A DNA stretch of 64,000 nucleotides from Neisseria subflava (GTDB lineage Bacteria; Pseudomonadota; Gammaproteobacteria; Burkholderiales; Neisseriaceae), in NCBI RefSeq assembly GCF_005221305.1, contig NZ_CP039887.1, positions 1 to 64,000 of the forward strand. Direction: 5' to 3'. The notes beneath the pieces were generated by a model, which saw only the letters and a program-made list of their open reading frames with translations, made no database searches and was not told where the DNA came from. This document shows, one piece after another, positions 1-7,862 of the stretch (within the stretch, counting starts at the first letter, position 1; the number at the start of each line of letters is the position of its first letter). The position numbers were made by a program, and so were the translations under genes.

Positions 1-1569
1 ATGACGTTAGCTGAATTTTGGCCGCTGTGCCTTCGCCGCCTTCACGAAATGTTGCCTGCCGGGCAGTTTGCGCAATGGATTGCGCCTTTGACCGTGGGCG
101 AAGAAAACGGCGTATGGGTGGTGTATGGTAAAAACCAATTTGCCTGCAATATGCTCAAAAGCCAGTTTGCCGCCAAAATTGACGCCGTGCGTGCCGAATT
201 AGTGCCTCAGCAGGCTGCTTTTGCGTTTAAGCCGGGCGTAGGTACGCATTATGAAATGGCGGCTCAGACTGTTGCGCCGGTGCAAGTGCAAGAGGTCATT
301 GAAGTTGAAGAGTGTGTAGAGCCTGTTCAAATGCCTTTGCAAACTGCTGCGCCAATGGAAGAAAATAGGCCGTCTGAAACGGTTTCCAAACCTGCAGCTG
401 CCATGACGGCTGCCGAGATTTTGGCGCAACGCATGAAAAACCTGCCGCATGAGCCTCAAGTGCAAACTACTGCTTCGGCTGAATCTAAAGCAGTTGCCAA
501 AGCCAAAACCGACGCGCAACACGATGCGGAAGAAGCGCGCTACGAACAGACCAATCTGTCGCGTGACTATACATTTGAAACTTTGGTGGAAGGTAAGGGC
601 AACCGCCTTGCTGCCGCAGCCGCCCAGGCGATTGCTGAAAATCCGGGGCAGGGCTACAACCCGTTTTTCTTATACGGCAGTACCGGTTTGGGTAAAACCC
701 ACTTGGTGCAAGCCATCGGCAACGAATTGCTGAAAAACCGTCCTGATGCCAAAGTGCGCTATATGCACTCGGATGACTATATCCGCAGCTTTATGAAGGC
801 GGTGCGCAACAATACTTACGATGTATTCAAGCAACAATACAAACAATATGACCTGCTGATTATCGACGATATCCAGTTCATCAAAGGCAAAGACCGTACG
901 ATGGAAGAATTCTTTTATCTGTACAACCATTTTCACAATGAGAAAAAACAACTTATCCTGACGTGCGACGTATTGCCTGCCAAAATCGAAGGTATGGATG
1001 ACCGTCTCAAATCCCGTTTCTCATGGGGTTTGACTTTGGAACTCGAACCGCCCGAATTGGAAATGCGCGTGGCGATTTTGCAGAAAAAGGCAGAAGCGGC
1101 CGGTATCAGTATCGAAGACGAAGCCGCTCTGTTTATCGCCAATCTGATCCGTTCCAATGTGCGTGAGCTGGAAGGCGCGTTCAACCGCGTCAGCGCCAGC
1201 AGCCGTTTTATGAACCGTCCTGTCATTGACATGGATTTGGCGCGTACGGCTTTGCAGGATATTATTGCCGAAAAACACAAAGTCATTACCGCCGACATCA
1301 TCATCGATGCGACAGCCAAATACTACCGTATTAAAATCAGTGATATATTGGGCAAAAAACGTACGCGCAATATTGCCCGTCCGCGCCAAGTTGCCATGAG
1401 CTTGACCAAAGAGCTGACCATGCTCAGCCTGCCTTCTATCGGTGATGCCTTTGGCGGTCGCGATCACACGACTGTGATGCACGGTGTCAAAGCGGTGGCG
1501 AAACTGCGCGAAGAAGATCCCGAATTGGCGCAAGACTACGAAAAACTGCTGATTTTGATTCAGAACTGA
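1..1569 (+). CDS. dnaA: Chromosomal replication initiator DnaA
   Basis: DnaA binds DnaA boxes at the origin, melts it and loads the DnaB helicase. The 522-residue protein has the usual order: domain I (about 1-80), a long variable linker (about 85-185), the AAA+ ATPase with Walker A GSTGLGKT at residues 226-233 and Walker B LLIIDD at 285-290, and a C-terminal DNA-binding domain with the signature GGRDHTTVMHG near 485-495. The ATG is the first base of the window, so promoter and ribosome site are not visible. An AG-DUS lies inside the gene at 366-377 and encodes part of the linker (RPSET). dnaN follows 106 bases downstream on the same strand. Identification is secure. Confidence 0.98.
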   Translation: MTLAEFWPLCLRRLHEMLPAGQFAQWIAPLTVGEENGVWVVYGKNQFACNMLKSQFAAKIDAVRAELVPQQAAFAFKPGVGTHYEMAAQTVAPVQVQEVIEVEECVEPVQMPLQTAAPMEENRPSETVSKPAAAMTAAEILAQRMKNLPHEPQVQTTASAESKAVAKAKTDAQHDAEEARYEQTNLSRDYTFETLVEGKGNRLAAAAAQAIAENPGQGYNPFFLYGSTGLGKTHLVQAIGNELLKNRPDAKVRYMHSDDYIRSFMKAVRNNTYDVFKQQYKQYDLLIIDDIQFIKGKDRTMEEFFYLYNHFHNEKKQLILTCDVLPAKIEGMDDRLKSRFSWGLTLELEPPELEMRVAILQKKAEAAGISIEDEAALFIANLIRSNVRELEGAFNRVSASSRFMNRPVIDMDLARTALQDIIAEKHKVITADIIIDATAKYYRIKISDILGKKRTRNIARPRQVAMSLTKELTMLSLPSIGDAFGGRDHTTVMHGVKAVAKLREEDPELAQDYEKLLILIQN

Positions 1570-1675
1570 ACCAATGCAATATTCAGATGGCCTGATGTCA
1601 ATGTGAGGCCGTCTGAATACAAAAAATATTTTAAAATACCCAAATCAACCGATTTCAAATTCAAAGGAATGGAAC
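1570..1675 (+). promoter_or_regulatory. dnaA-dnaN intergenic spacer with DUS
   Basis: A 106-base spacer holding a degenerate DUS (CAGATGGCCTG, from about 1585) facing a complete AGGCCGTCTGAA at 1606-1617, so a weak stem can form. An A/T-rich stretch follows and then the dnaN ribosome site (AAAGGA, about 1662-1667). No DnaA box (TTATCCACA-like) was seen here. Confidence 0.5.
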
Positions 1676-2779
1676 ATGCTGATTTTACAAGCCGATCGCG
1701 ACAGTCTGCTCAAGCCGTTGCAAGCCGTTACCGGTATTGTCGAACGTCGCCATACTCTGCCGATTTTGTCTAATGTGTTGCTGGAAAGCAAAGACGGACA
1801 AACCAAACTTTTGGCAACCGACTTGGAAATCCAAATCAATACCGCCGGCCCTGAAAGTCAGGCAGGCGATTTCCGTATTACGACCAACGCTAAAAAATTC
1901 CAAGACATCCTGCGTGCTCTGCCTGACAGTGCGCTGGTGTCACTGGATTGGGCGGACAACCGTTTGACTCTGCGCGCGGGAAAATCCCGTTTTGCCCTGC
2001 AAACCTTGCCGGCTGAAGACTTTCCGTTGATGAGCGTCGGCAGCGACGTCAGTGCGACTTTCTCACTGACTCAAGAAACCTTCAAAACCATGCTTTCGCA
2101 AGTGCAATACAGCATGGCAGTTCAAGATATCCGCTATTACCTCAACGGTTTGCTGATGCAGGTTGAAGGTAATCAGCTGCGCCTTGTTGCAACCGACGGC
2201 CACCGCCTTGCTTATGCGGCCAGTCAAATTGAAGCAGAACTGCCGAAAACGGAAGTGATCCTGCCGCGTAAAACGGTATTGGAACTCTTCAAGCTGTTGA
2301 ATAATCCGTCCGAGTCCATCACCGTTGAGCTTTTGGACAATCAAGTACGCTTCCAATGCAATGGCACAACCATTGTCAGCAAAGTCATCGACGGCAAGTT
2401 CCCTGACTTTAACCGCGTGATTCCTTTGGATAATGACAAGATTTTCCTCGTATCCCGTACCCAGCTTTTGGGTGCACTCGAGCGTGCCGCCATTCTTGCC
2501 AATGAAAAATTCCGCGGCGCACGACTGTTCCTGCAGCCTGGTTTGCTGAGTGTCGTATGTAGCAACAACGAGCAGGAAGAAGCGCGCGAAGAGCTGGAAA
2601 TCGCTTACCAAGGCGGAGAACTCGAAGTCGGTTTCAACATCGGCTACCTGATGGATGTGTTGCGTAACATCCACTCCGACGATATGCAGCTTGCTTTCGG
2701 CGATGCCAACCGTTCAACGCTGTTTACTATGCCGAACAATCCGAACTTCAAATACATCGTAATGCCGATGCGTATTTAA
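1676..2779 (+). CDS. dnaN: DNA polymerase III beta sliding clamp
   Basis: The beta subunit forms the dimeric ring that tethers DNA polymerase III to its template. At 367 residues the protein has the normal length. It starts with MLILQADRDSLLKPLQAVTG and ends with the conserved clamp C-terminus YIVMPMRI. The ATG is preceded by AAAGGA at good spacing. It follows dnaA, the standard arrangement, and is closed by a strong hairpin terminator just downstream. Confidence 0.98.
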   Translation: MLILQADRDSLLKPLQAVTGIVERRHTLPILSNVLLESKDGQTKLLATDLEIQINTAGPESQAGDFRITTNAKKFQDILRALPDSALVSLDWADNRLTLRAGKSRFALQTLPAEDFPLMSVGSDVSATFSLTQETFKTMLSQVQYSMAVQDIRYYLNGLLMQVEGNQLRLVATDGHRLAYAASQIEAELPKTEVILPRKTVLELFKLLNNPSESITVELLDNQVRFQCNGTTIVSKVIDGKFPDFNRVIPLDNDKIFLVSRTQLLGALERAAILANEKFRGARLFLQPGLLSVVCSNNEQEEAREELEIAYQGGELEVGFNIGYLMDVLRNIHSDDMQLAFGDANRSTLFTMPNNPNFKYIVMPMRI

Positions 2780-2800
2780 TTGTTGTGTGAACAAACAAAA

Positions 2801-2829
2801 AGAGCGTGTACGGTACACGCTCTTTTTTA
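2801..2829 (+). terminator. Intrinsic terminator of dnaN
   Basis: Arms AGAGCGTGTAC (2801-2811) and GTACACGCTCT (2813-2823) pair perfectly and run into a T tract. This is a non-DUS terminator placed right after dnaN. Confidence 0.85.
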
Positions 2830-2842
2830 TATGCTTGAATCA

Positions 2843-2878
2843 AAAGGCCGTCTGAAAATTGTTTTTCAGACGGCCTTT
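2843..2878. terminator. Inverted DUS pair between convergent genes
   Basis: Two facing AG-DUS with matching A and T flanks give 16-bp arms (2843-2858 and 2863-2878). It lies between dnaN (+) and the convergent gene ending at 2920 (-), so it can end transcription from both sides and also serve as an uptake signal. Confidence 0.75.
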
Positions 2879-2919
2879 CTATCAAACCAGGATGATTCGG
2901 TTAAATAGGAAAACTGGGA

Positions 2920-3282
2920 TTAACGTGGACGTGGTTCGCAGTTTTTCACCAGGAATGAGCCGTTAGGGGCGTTCACGCCAACTACTTCAGAAGTAGTGTG
3001 GGTGTTTTTGTCGATGAAACCGGCAGACATTGTATAGCCGCGGCGGTTGGTGAAAGTAGTGCCAGTGCTGTCAGAACGTTTTTTGTCGACAACCAAAGAG
3101 GCTTTTTTGCCACCGGCGTTTACGTCGGCAGTAACTGCACGGCCGCTACGGTCAAAGCCGTACATCACGTTCAGTGATTTGCCACCGTCACAACTGTAAG
3201 AAACGAAGCCGGCAGGTGCAGCGGCAGCGGAGAAGGAAACAGTAGCCAATGCGGCTGCAGTGATAACAGAAAGTAATTTCAT
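2920..3282 (-). CDS. Secreted adhesin-complex-protein / MliC-like protein
   Basis: A 120-residue exported protein with a clear Sec signal peptide (MKLLSVITAAALATVSFSAAAA, likely cut near residue 22). The mature part has the pattern YSC..GKSLNVMYGF...V.ADV and a C-terminal VKNCEPR, so two cysteines could form one disulfide. This matches the Neisseria adhesin complex protein (ACP), a beta-barrel related to MliC-type C-lysozyme inhibitors. Lysozyme inhibition and adhesion are known for meningococcal ACP and are inferred here. The start is supported by GGAG 8 bases upstream. A distant relative with the same YxC...VMYGF core is encoded at 43527-44084. Confidence 0.75.
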   Translation of the reverse strand: MKLLSVITAAALATVSFSAAAAPAGFVSYSCDGGKSLNVMYGFDRSGRAVTADVNAGGKKASLVVDKKRSDSTGTTFTNRRGYTMSAGFIDKNTHTTSEVVGVNAPNGSFLVKNCEPRPR

Positions 3283-3536
3283 GATCTAAGCTCCATATGA
3301 GTGTTGTGTGTTATCTTGCAAAGTGAGAAAGGGTTTCCGTTTGCAGATGAAGCGTATTTTAGGCGTTTTGTCGGTAGTGGCAATTGGGTAAATTGCAAAA
3401 CAGTGTTTACTTATGGTTACCGGATTGTTTATTAATAGAAAGTTGTTTGTAATTTGGTGTTGCAAAGTGGTTATGCGGGTTGTTGCGGAATATATACATT
3501 AATGATTCTTTAAGAAATATAGCGAAAGAATACAAA
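3283..3536. promoter_or_regulatory. Upstream region of the ACP-like gene
   Basis: An A/T-rich stretch of about 250 bases with no plausible gene. It must carry the promoter of the minus-strand ACP-like gene. I could not pick a convincing -35/-10 pair. Confidence 0.35.
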
Positions 3537-3566
3537 AAAGGCCGTCTGAATATTCAGACGGCCTTT
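3537..3566. terminator. Perfect 30-bp DUS palindrome
   Basis: AAAGGCCGTCTGAAT followed directly by its reverse complement. It lies just past the lctP stop codon and serves as its likely terminator (minus strand) and as an uptake signal. Confidence 0.75.
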
Positions 3567-3579
3567 GATATGAAGCGGT

Positions 3580-5166
3580 TTAGAAGAAGAAAATTGCAGC
3601 CACAGTCACGGCGATGATGCCGTAGATGCTCATCGGGATCACAGTTTTCTTGATGATGGCGCCTTCGGCGTTGTTTACGTTCAACACGCTGCACACGGCG
3701 ATGATGTTGTTGATGCAGACCATGTTGCCCATTGCGCCGCCGACAGATTGCAGGGCGAGGATGAGGGTAACGGACAGGCCGGTATCAAGCGCGATTTGTT
3801 GTTGAATCGGACCAAAGGTCAGGTTGGATACAGTGTTGGAGCCGGAGAAGAATGCACCGATTGCACCCAGGTATGGGGAGAAGTACACCCAGTGTTCGCC
3901 AGCCGCATTGGCAAATTCTTTACCGATGATTTTCACCATGGAGTCGTCGCCGCCAACCATCATCAGTTGAACCATAATCAACGCACCCATCAGGGCAAGC
4001 AGAGGTTTTTTGGTTTGGTTGAAGGTTGCAGCATAGAAAGACCACGCATCTTTGAATTTGGTTTTGTACAGCAGGATGCAAATCCAAACGGTGAAGACAA
4101 ACGGAATCCAAGCCGGAACGTAGAGGGTTTGGTAGGAAGCGTTTACGCCTTGGCCGAAGATGTTGCCGAAGGTGATGGTTAGGGAGTCGCTGACGGTGAT
4201 TTTGGACAAATCAAACGGCAGTTGGAAGCTGAACCATTCTTCTTTGCTGGTCAGCAGGCCTTTGATGCCCAGTTGTTTGATACGGGTGATCACCAGCATG
4301 CCGATCAGCATACCCAAAGGAGCCAGTGCTTTGGCAACTTGTGCGAAAGGTACTTTTTCTGCATTCGGGTCTTTGGCGTAATCTTTGCTCAAGCCCCAGC
4401 CGCGGTTTGCTGCGAATACGGACACCATCAGGCCGATTGCGCCGGCAACCAGAGATGGGAATTCTTCATTAACCATTGCCAAGGCAACGTAAGGAAGGGT
4501 ACAGGAGAATACGGCGATACCGATGAAGCCCAAGTTTTTGCGGATTTCAGCCCAAGGTACGATGAAGCTCAAGCCGATCACAGGGATGATGAAACCAGCA
4601 AAGAAGTGCATTACGCCGGTTCTCATACCGATTTCCATAATGCTCTTTTGATCCAAGCCCAAAGGCGCGAAGCCGAACCAAGTCGGGGTACCTACTGCAC
4701 CGAAGGACACGGGTACGGAGTTCATGACCAAAGTGAAGATGGCTACTTTTAATGGGTTGAAGCCCAAGCTCATCAGGATTGGCGCGGCAATGGCGGCAGG
4801 TGTGCCGAAACCGGATGCGCCTTCAATCATAAAGGCGAAAGACCAGCCGATAATCATCAACTGGGCAATCGGATTCGGGCTGATGGTAGCCAGCCATTTG
4901 CGGATGACGTCGATACAGCCGGTGGTTTCCATCATGCGGTTAAACATAATGGCACCGAAAATCACGGTAATCGGGGTCAGGGTAGAGACGAGGCCGGACG
5001 CGGCTGTTGCGTTGAGCAACATAGCGTCGTTGCCGAAATAAAACAGTTTGATGGCATAAATCAGCGCGGCGGTAATCGGCAGCGCGACGTAGGACGGCAT
5101 ACTGTTTTTCTTAACCATCAGCCAGATCAGCAGCACAATGGGAAAAATACTGAGAAAGAGAGCCAT
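3580..5166 (-). CDS. lctP: L-lactate permease
   Basis: A 528-residue, strongly hydrophobic transporter of the LctP family, which imports lactate (and glycolate) with protons. It begins MALFLSIFPIVLLIWLM and carries the family stretch FMIEGASGFGTPAAIAAPIL near residues 115-135 and GAVGTPTWFG. The ATG at 5166 is chosen over an upstream in-frame ATG at 5208 because AAGGA lies about 8 bases before it. Lactate uptake supports mucosal growth and serum resistance in pathogenic Neisseria. A perfect TTGGT-ACCAA palindrome lies upstream. The gene is monocistronic. Confidence 0.95.
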   Translation of the reverse strand: MALFLSIFPIVLLIWLMVKKNSMPSYVALPITAALIYAIKLFYFGNDAMLLNATAASGLVSTLTPITVIFGAIMFNRMMETTGCIDVIRKWLATISPNPIAQLMIIGWSFAFMIEGASGFGTPAAIAAPILMSLGFNPLKVAIFTLVMNSVPVSFGAVGTPTWFGFAPLGLDQKSIMEIGMRTGVMHFFAGFIIPVIGLSFIVPWAEIRKNLGFIGIAVFSCTLPYVALAMVNEEFPSLVAGAIGLMVSVFAANRGWGLSKDYAKDPNAEKVPFAQVAKALAPLGMLIGMLVITRIKQLGIKGLLTSKEEWFSFQLPFDLSKITVSDSLTITFGNIFGQGVNASYQTLYVPAWIPFVFTVWICILLYKTKFKDAWSFYAATFNQTKKPLLALMGALIMVQLMMVGGDDSMVKIIGKEFANAAGEHWVYFSPYLGAIGAFFSGSNTVSNLTFGPIQQQIALDTGLSVTLILALQSVGGAMGNMVCINNIIAVCSVLNVNNAEGAIIKKTVIPMSIYGIIAVTVAAIFFF

Positions 5167-5290
5167 GGGATTATCCTTGGGGCAACGGGCACCATAACCG
5201 TCAATCAATGGCGGTTTGATGCGATGTGTTGAGTAATAGATGTTTTTCGAATAAGGATTGCCACTTTTTTAGATGCAACCAGTTATCAGG

Positions 5291-5311
5291 TAAATTGGTT
5301 TTACCAATTTA
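5291..5311. promoter_or_regulatory. FCD/GntR-type operator upstream of lctP
   Basis: Perfect inverted repeat with 9-bp arms TAAATTGGT and ACCAATTTA around TTT. It fits the ATTGGTnnnACCAAT consensus of FCD-family regulators such as PdhR/LldR and lies about 125-145 bases before the lctP start. In gonococcus the FCD regulator GdhR represses lctP, so this is a likely metabolite-responsive operator. Confidence 0.7.
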
Positions 5312-5372
5312 TGAAAACTGTTGCACACTTTACGTAATCTTATGTAATCGGTCAAGAGGTTTGTAACAAAAA

Positions 5373-5404
5373 AGGCCGTCTGAAATTGGGTTTTCAGACG
5401 GCCT
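5373..5404. terminator. Inverted DUS pair downstream of queE
   Basis: Facing AG-DUS separated by a short loop, between the 3' end of queE and the lctP promoter region on the minus strand. It would insulate lctP from queE read-through. Confidence 0.65.
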
Positions 5405-5498
5405 GAGAGCATTGCCAGTAGTGCATTTGGTCGAATATCGAATGGTATTTACATTCAATATTTTGTAAAGGATTTGTTTTTAATTGATTTCAAACGAA

Positions 5499-6134
5499 TT
5501 ATTCTATTCCTGCCCATTTATGCGTCTGTACGCTCAGTTGCCAATGGACGGGGGAGTCGGATCGGCTGTTTAATACGCCGATTTGGCGGATGGTGTCGTA
5601 GATATTCATCACACCGTCTTGTTCGCAAGGCGAGAGGTAGTAATGTTGGGCGCGGATTTTGCGTTCCATCTCTTGGCAAAACGCAACGACATCGCCGTCG
5701 GCAACAATACGCACTTCGTCGGCTTTCTCGATGCAACTAGATTCATATTTGGCGGCATAGCAGGCTTTAGGGCTGGTGGCAACGTAGTCGATTTGCGGCG
5801 GCGCGGTGTTGAGGCCGTTGGTTTCGATACACAGAAAATAGCCTTCGGCTTTGAGTGCATTGAGCAGGGTATCCAAATGCGGTTGGATGGTGGGTTCGCC
5901 GCCGGTAATGATGATGTTGCGCGCCGTGTAGGTTTTCAGACGGCCTAAAATATCGGATAGGCTCATCATGCCGAATTTGAGGTAGTCGGTATCGCACCAG
6001 CTGCACGCGAGATTGCATTTGCCCAAACGGATGAAAACGGCGGGCATGCCTGTATTCCAGCCTTCGCCTTGCAGGCTTTCAAAGATTTCGACAATGCGGT
6101 ATTGGGGATTGTTTGGTGTGATTTGAATGGTCAT
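5499..6134 (-). CDS. queE: 7-carboxy-7-deazaguanine synthase
   Basis: Radical SAM enzyme that turns 6-carboxytetrahydropterin into 7-carboxy-7-deazaguanine in queuosine biosynthesis. The 211-residue protein carries the [4Fe-4S] motif CxxxCxxC as CNLACSWC (C40, C44, C47) after the family opening FESLQGEGWNTGMPAVF, and the SAM-binding GGEP near residue 78. Its substrate is made by QueD, encoded about 550 bases upstream on the same strand. No clear Shine-Dalgarno is visible. Confidence 0.95.
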   Translation of the reverse strand: MTIQITPNNPQYRIVEIFESLQGEGWNTGMPAVFIRLGKCNLACSWCDTDYLKFGMMSLSDILGRLKTYTARNIIITGGEPTIQPHLDTLLNALKAEGYFLCIETNGLNTAPPQIDYVATSPKACYAAKYESSCIEKADEVRIVADGDVVAFCQEMERKIRAQHYYLSPCEQDGVMNIYDTIRQIGVLNSRSDSPVHWQLSVQTHKWAGIE

Positions 6135-6240
6135 GAATGTCGGGTGTGCGGGATTTAATTGTTGTGGTGAAGCGTTTTGAGAAATCGGTTGAGGCAGCCA
6201 TTCTTTCTGTTAGGTTGAGGGGAAAGAATGGCTGGTGTGT

Positions 6241-6612
6241 TTAAGCGGTAATGACGGCTGCGGCGGCCAAAAATGCCGGCAAGCCTTGTTTGAGCAAAAT
6301 GCCTTTGTTGCCGGATGAAAACGCGCCCCATGCGGCGGCGATGAGGACGAAGCCGAGGAACAGAATCGTCGCGCCGTAAACGGCGTTGTCGGGTGCGGCA
6401 AAGCGCGCCCATACCAAGCCGATGGCGAGGAAGCCGTTGTACAGGCCTTGGTTGGAAAACAGAGTTTGCACGCGTTTTTGTTCCATAAATTCGTAAGGCA
6501 TGTTGAACAGTTCCGACGCTTTTTCGCTTGGGATTTGCGTCATTTCGAGCCAGGCGATGTAGAAGTGTTCGACAGCGACGAAAAGGACGAGGAGGGTGGA
6601 GAGGAGTTTCAT
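6241..6612 (-). CDS. DUF1304 family membrane protein
   Basis: A 123-residue protein with about four transmembrane segments (about 1-22, 52-70, 75-97, 103-123). The start MKLLSTLLVLFVAVEHFYIAWLEM and the VQTLFSNQGLYNGFLA stretch are typical of DUF1304, a small inner-membrane family of unknown function. AAGGA precedes the ATG. It sits between queD and queE but has no known link to queuosine. Confidence 0.8.
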   Translation of the reverse strand: MKLLSTLLVLFVAVEHFYIAWLEMTQIPSEKASELFNMPYEFMEQKRVQTLFSNQGLYNGFLAIGLVWARFAAPDNAVYGATILFLGFVLIAAAWGAFSSGNKGILLKQGLPAFLAAAAVITA

Positions 6613-6685
6613 AAAGATTCCTTTTGATGTTTAGCGTATGAGGTATTGATGGGAACAGGCCGTCTGGAAAATAGAGGACAGCAGT

Positions 6686-7108
6686 TTATTCCCCTTCATA
6701 TTCCGTACACGACGTCGGCGTTTCCCATAATTTCACGCTGCACACTTTGATACCGGCGTTTTTCAGACGGCCATACATTTCTACGCTCATGTTTTCGGCG
6801 GTGGTACGGCAGGGTAGGCGCAGGGTTTTCATGTTCCAGCCTTCCAAAAGCGCGGCGATTTGGCTTTCGCGTTCGTTGTTGCCGTGATAGATGAAGGCAT
6901 GGTCGAACGGGTCGGTAATGTGTTGTTTGACGATGGCTTTCAGGTCGGTAAAGTCCATCACCATGCCGTCTTTTGCACCGCCTTGGATAACGGGCGCGGA
7001 GACGGTAATTTCGAGTTTGTAGGTGTGGCCGTGAAGGTTTTGGCACTTGCCGTCATGCCCGTCGAGCATATGCGAGGAATCGAAGGTAAAGATTTTGGTG
7101 ATTTTCAT
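6686..7108 (-). CDS. queD: 6-carboxy-5,6,7,8-tetrahydropterin synthase
   Basis: QueD converts dihydroneopterin triphosphate to 6-carboxytetrahydropterin, the first committed step of queuosine synthesis. In this 140-residue protein the zinc ligands are visible as H13, H26 and H28 (the last two in CQNLHGHTY) and the catalytic Cys is C22. It belongs to the PTPS family. It is grouped with queE on the minus strand, separated by the DUF1304 gene, so the three may be co-transcribed. Confidence 0.93.
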   Translation of the reverse strand: MKITKIFTFDSSHMLDGHDGKCQNLHGHTYKLEITVSAPVIQGGAKDGMVMDFTDLKAIVKQHITDPFDHAFIYHGNNERESQIAALLEGWNMKTLRLPCRTTAENMSVEMYGRLKNAGIKVCSVKLWETPTSCTEYEGE

Positions 7109-7171
7109 GAGATGAAGGAAGCCGATGAGGCCGTCGAAACGGTGTAAAACCTGTTTCAGACGGCCTTGGGA

Positions 7172-7729
7172 TTATTGTTCGGAAGGGAGTTTGAGGAAAT
7201 GCTTGCGATAATGGCGCATTTCTTCGATGCTTTCGAGGATGTCGTCCAATGCCTTGTGCGAACCGCGTTTGACCACGCTTTTGGCGACTGCCGGATTCCA
7301 GCGTTTGGCCAATTCTTTCAGCGTGGACACGTCTAAGTTGCGGTAGTGGAAATAGGCTTCCAAACGCGGCATATATTTAACCATGAAGCGGCGGTCTTGA
7401 TGAATGGAGTTGCCGCACATGGGCGTAGATTTCTCAGGTATCCATGCGGACATGAAATCCAACAGGTTTTGCTCGACTTCGGCTTCGGTCAGTTTGGACT
7501 CGCGCACGCGTTGGGTCAGGCCGGTGCGGCCGTGGGTGGCGGTGTTCCACTCGTCCATGCCATTGAGTAACTCGTCGTTTTGATGGATAACGTAAACGTC
7601 CGATTGCGCCAGTACGTTCAAATCGGAATCGGTAATGATCATGGCGACTTCGATGATGCGGTCGTGTTCCGGATTGAGGCCGGTCATTTCCATATCGAGC
7701 CAGCAGAGATTGTTTGCGTTTTGGGTCAT
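7172..7729 (-). CDS. orn: Oligoribonuclease
   Basis: 3'-5' exoribonuclease of the DEDDh family that degrades 2-5 nt RNAs and pGpG. The 185-residue protein begins MTQNANNLCWLDMEMTGLNPE, with the catalytic pair D12/E14 in Exo I. HQDRRFM and the C-terminal HKALDDI supply the remaining motif residues. I chose the ATG at 7729 by family alignment although the frame stays open upstream. An AG-DUS abuts the start, so its own AAGG lies 9 bases before the ATG and may act as ribosome site. It is divergent from dxs. Confidence 0.95.
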   Translation of the reverse strand: MTQNANNLCWLDMEMTGLNPEHDRIIEVAMIITDSDLNVLAQSDVYVIHQNDELLNGMDEWNTATHGRTGLTQRVRESKLTEAEVEQNLLDFMSAWIPEKSTPMCGNSIHQDRRFMVKYMPRLEAYFHYRNLDVSTLKELAKRWNPAVAKSVVKRGSHKALDDILESIEEMRHYRKHFLKLPSEQ

Positions 7730-7797
7730 TTCAGACGGCCTTGTGTTTTCAGTTGGCAGTATTATAAAGGATAAAGGTTCGGGCCGTCTGAAAGCAT

Positions 7798-7829
7798 TTG
7801 TAACAAGTTGTGCAATCTCTTGATATAAT
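7798..7829 (+). promoter_or_regulatory. Promoter of dxs (extended -10)
   Basis: TGATATAAT at 7821-7829 is an extended -10 element (TGnTATAAT). The best -35-like match, TTGTAA (7798-7803), is 20 bases away and so suboptimal, which fits reliance on the extended -10. The start codon of dxs lies 34 bases beyond the -10. Confidence 0.6.
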
Positions 7830-7862
7830 CGTCCGTTACACAAAAAATCACCGCCAAAAATC

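Larger units (their letters stand above)
5167..5498. promoter_or_regulatory. lctP leader region and queE 3' flank
   Basis: A 332-base stretch without a gene. From right to left it holds a short A/T-rich spacer, an inverted DUS pair (5373-5404) and the lctP operator (5291-5311). The exact promoter hexamers for lctP are not clear to me. Confidence 0.5.

Noticed and set aside
1570..2900. Replication origin around dnaA-dnaN
   Set aside because: No cluster of DnaA boxes was seen; the origin may lie upstream of dnaA outside the window.
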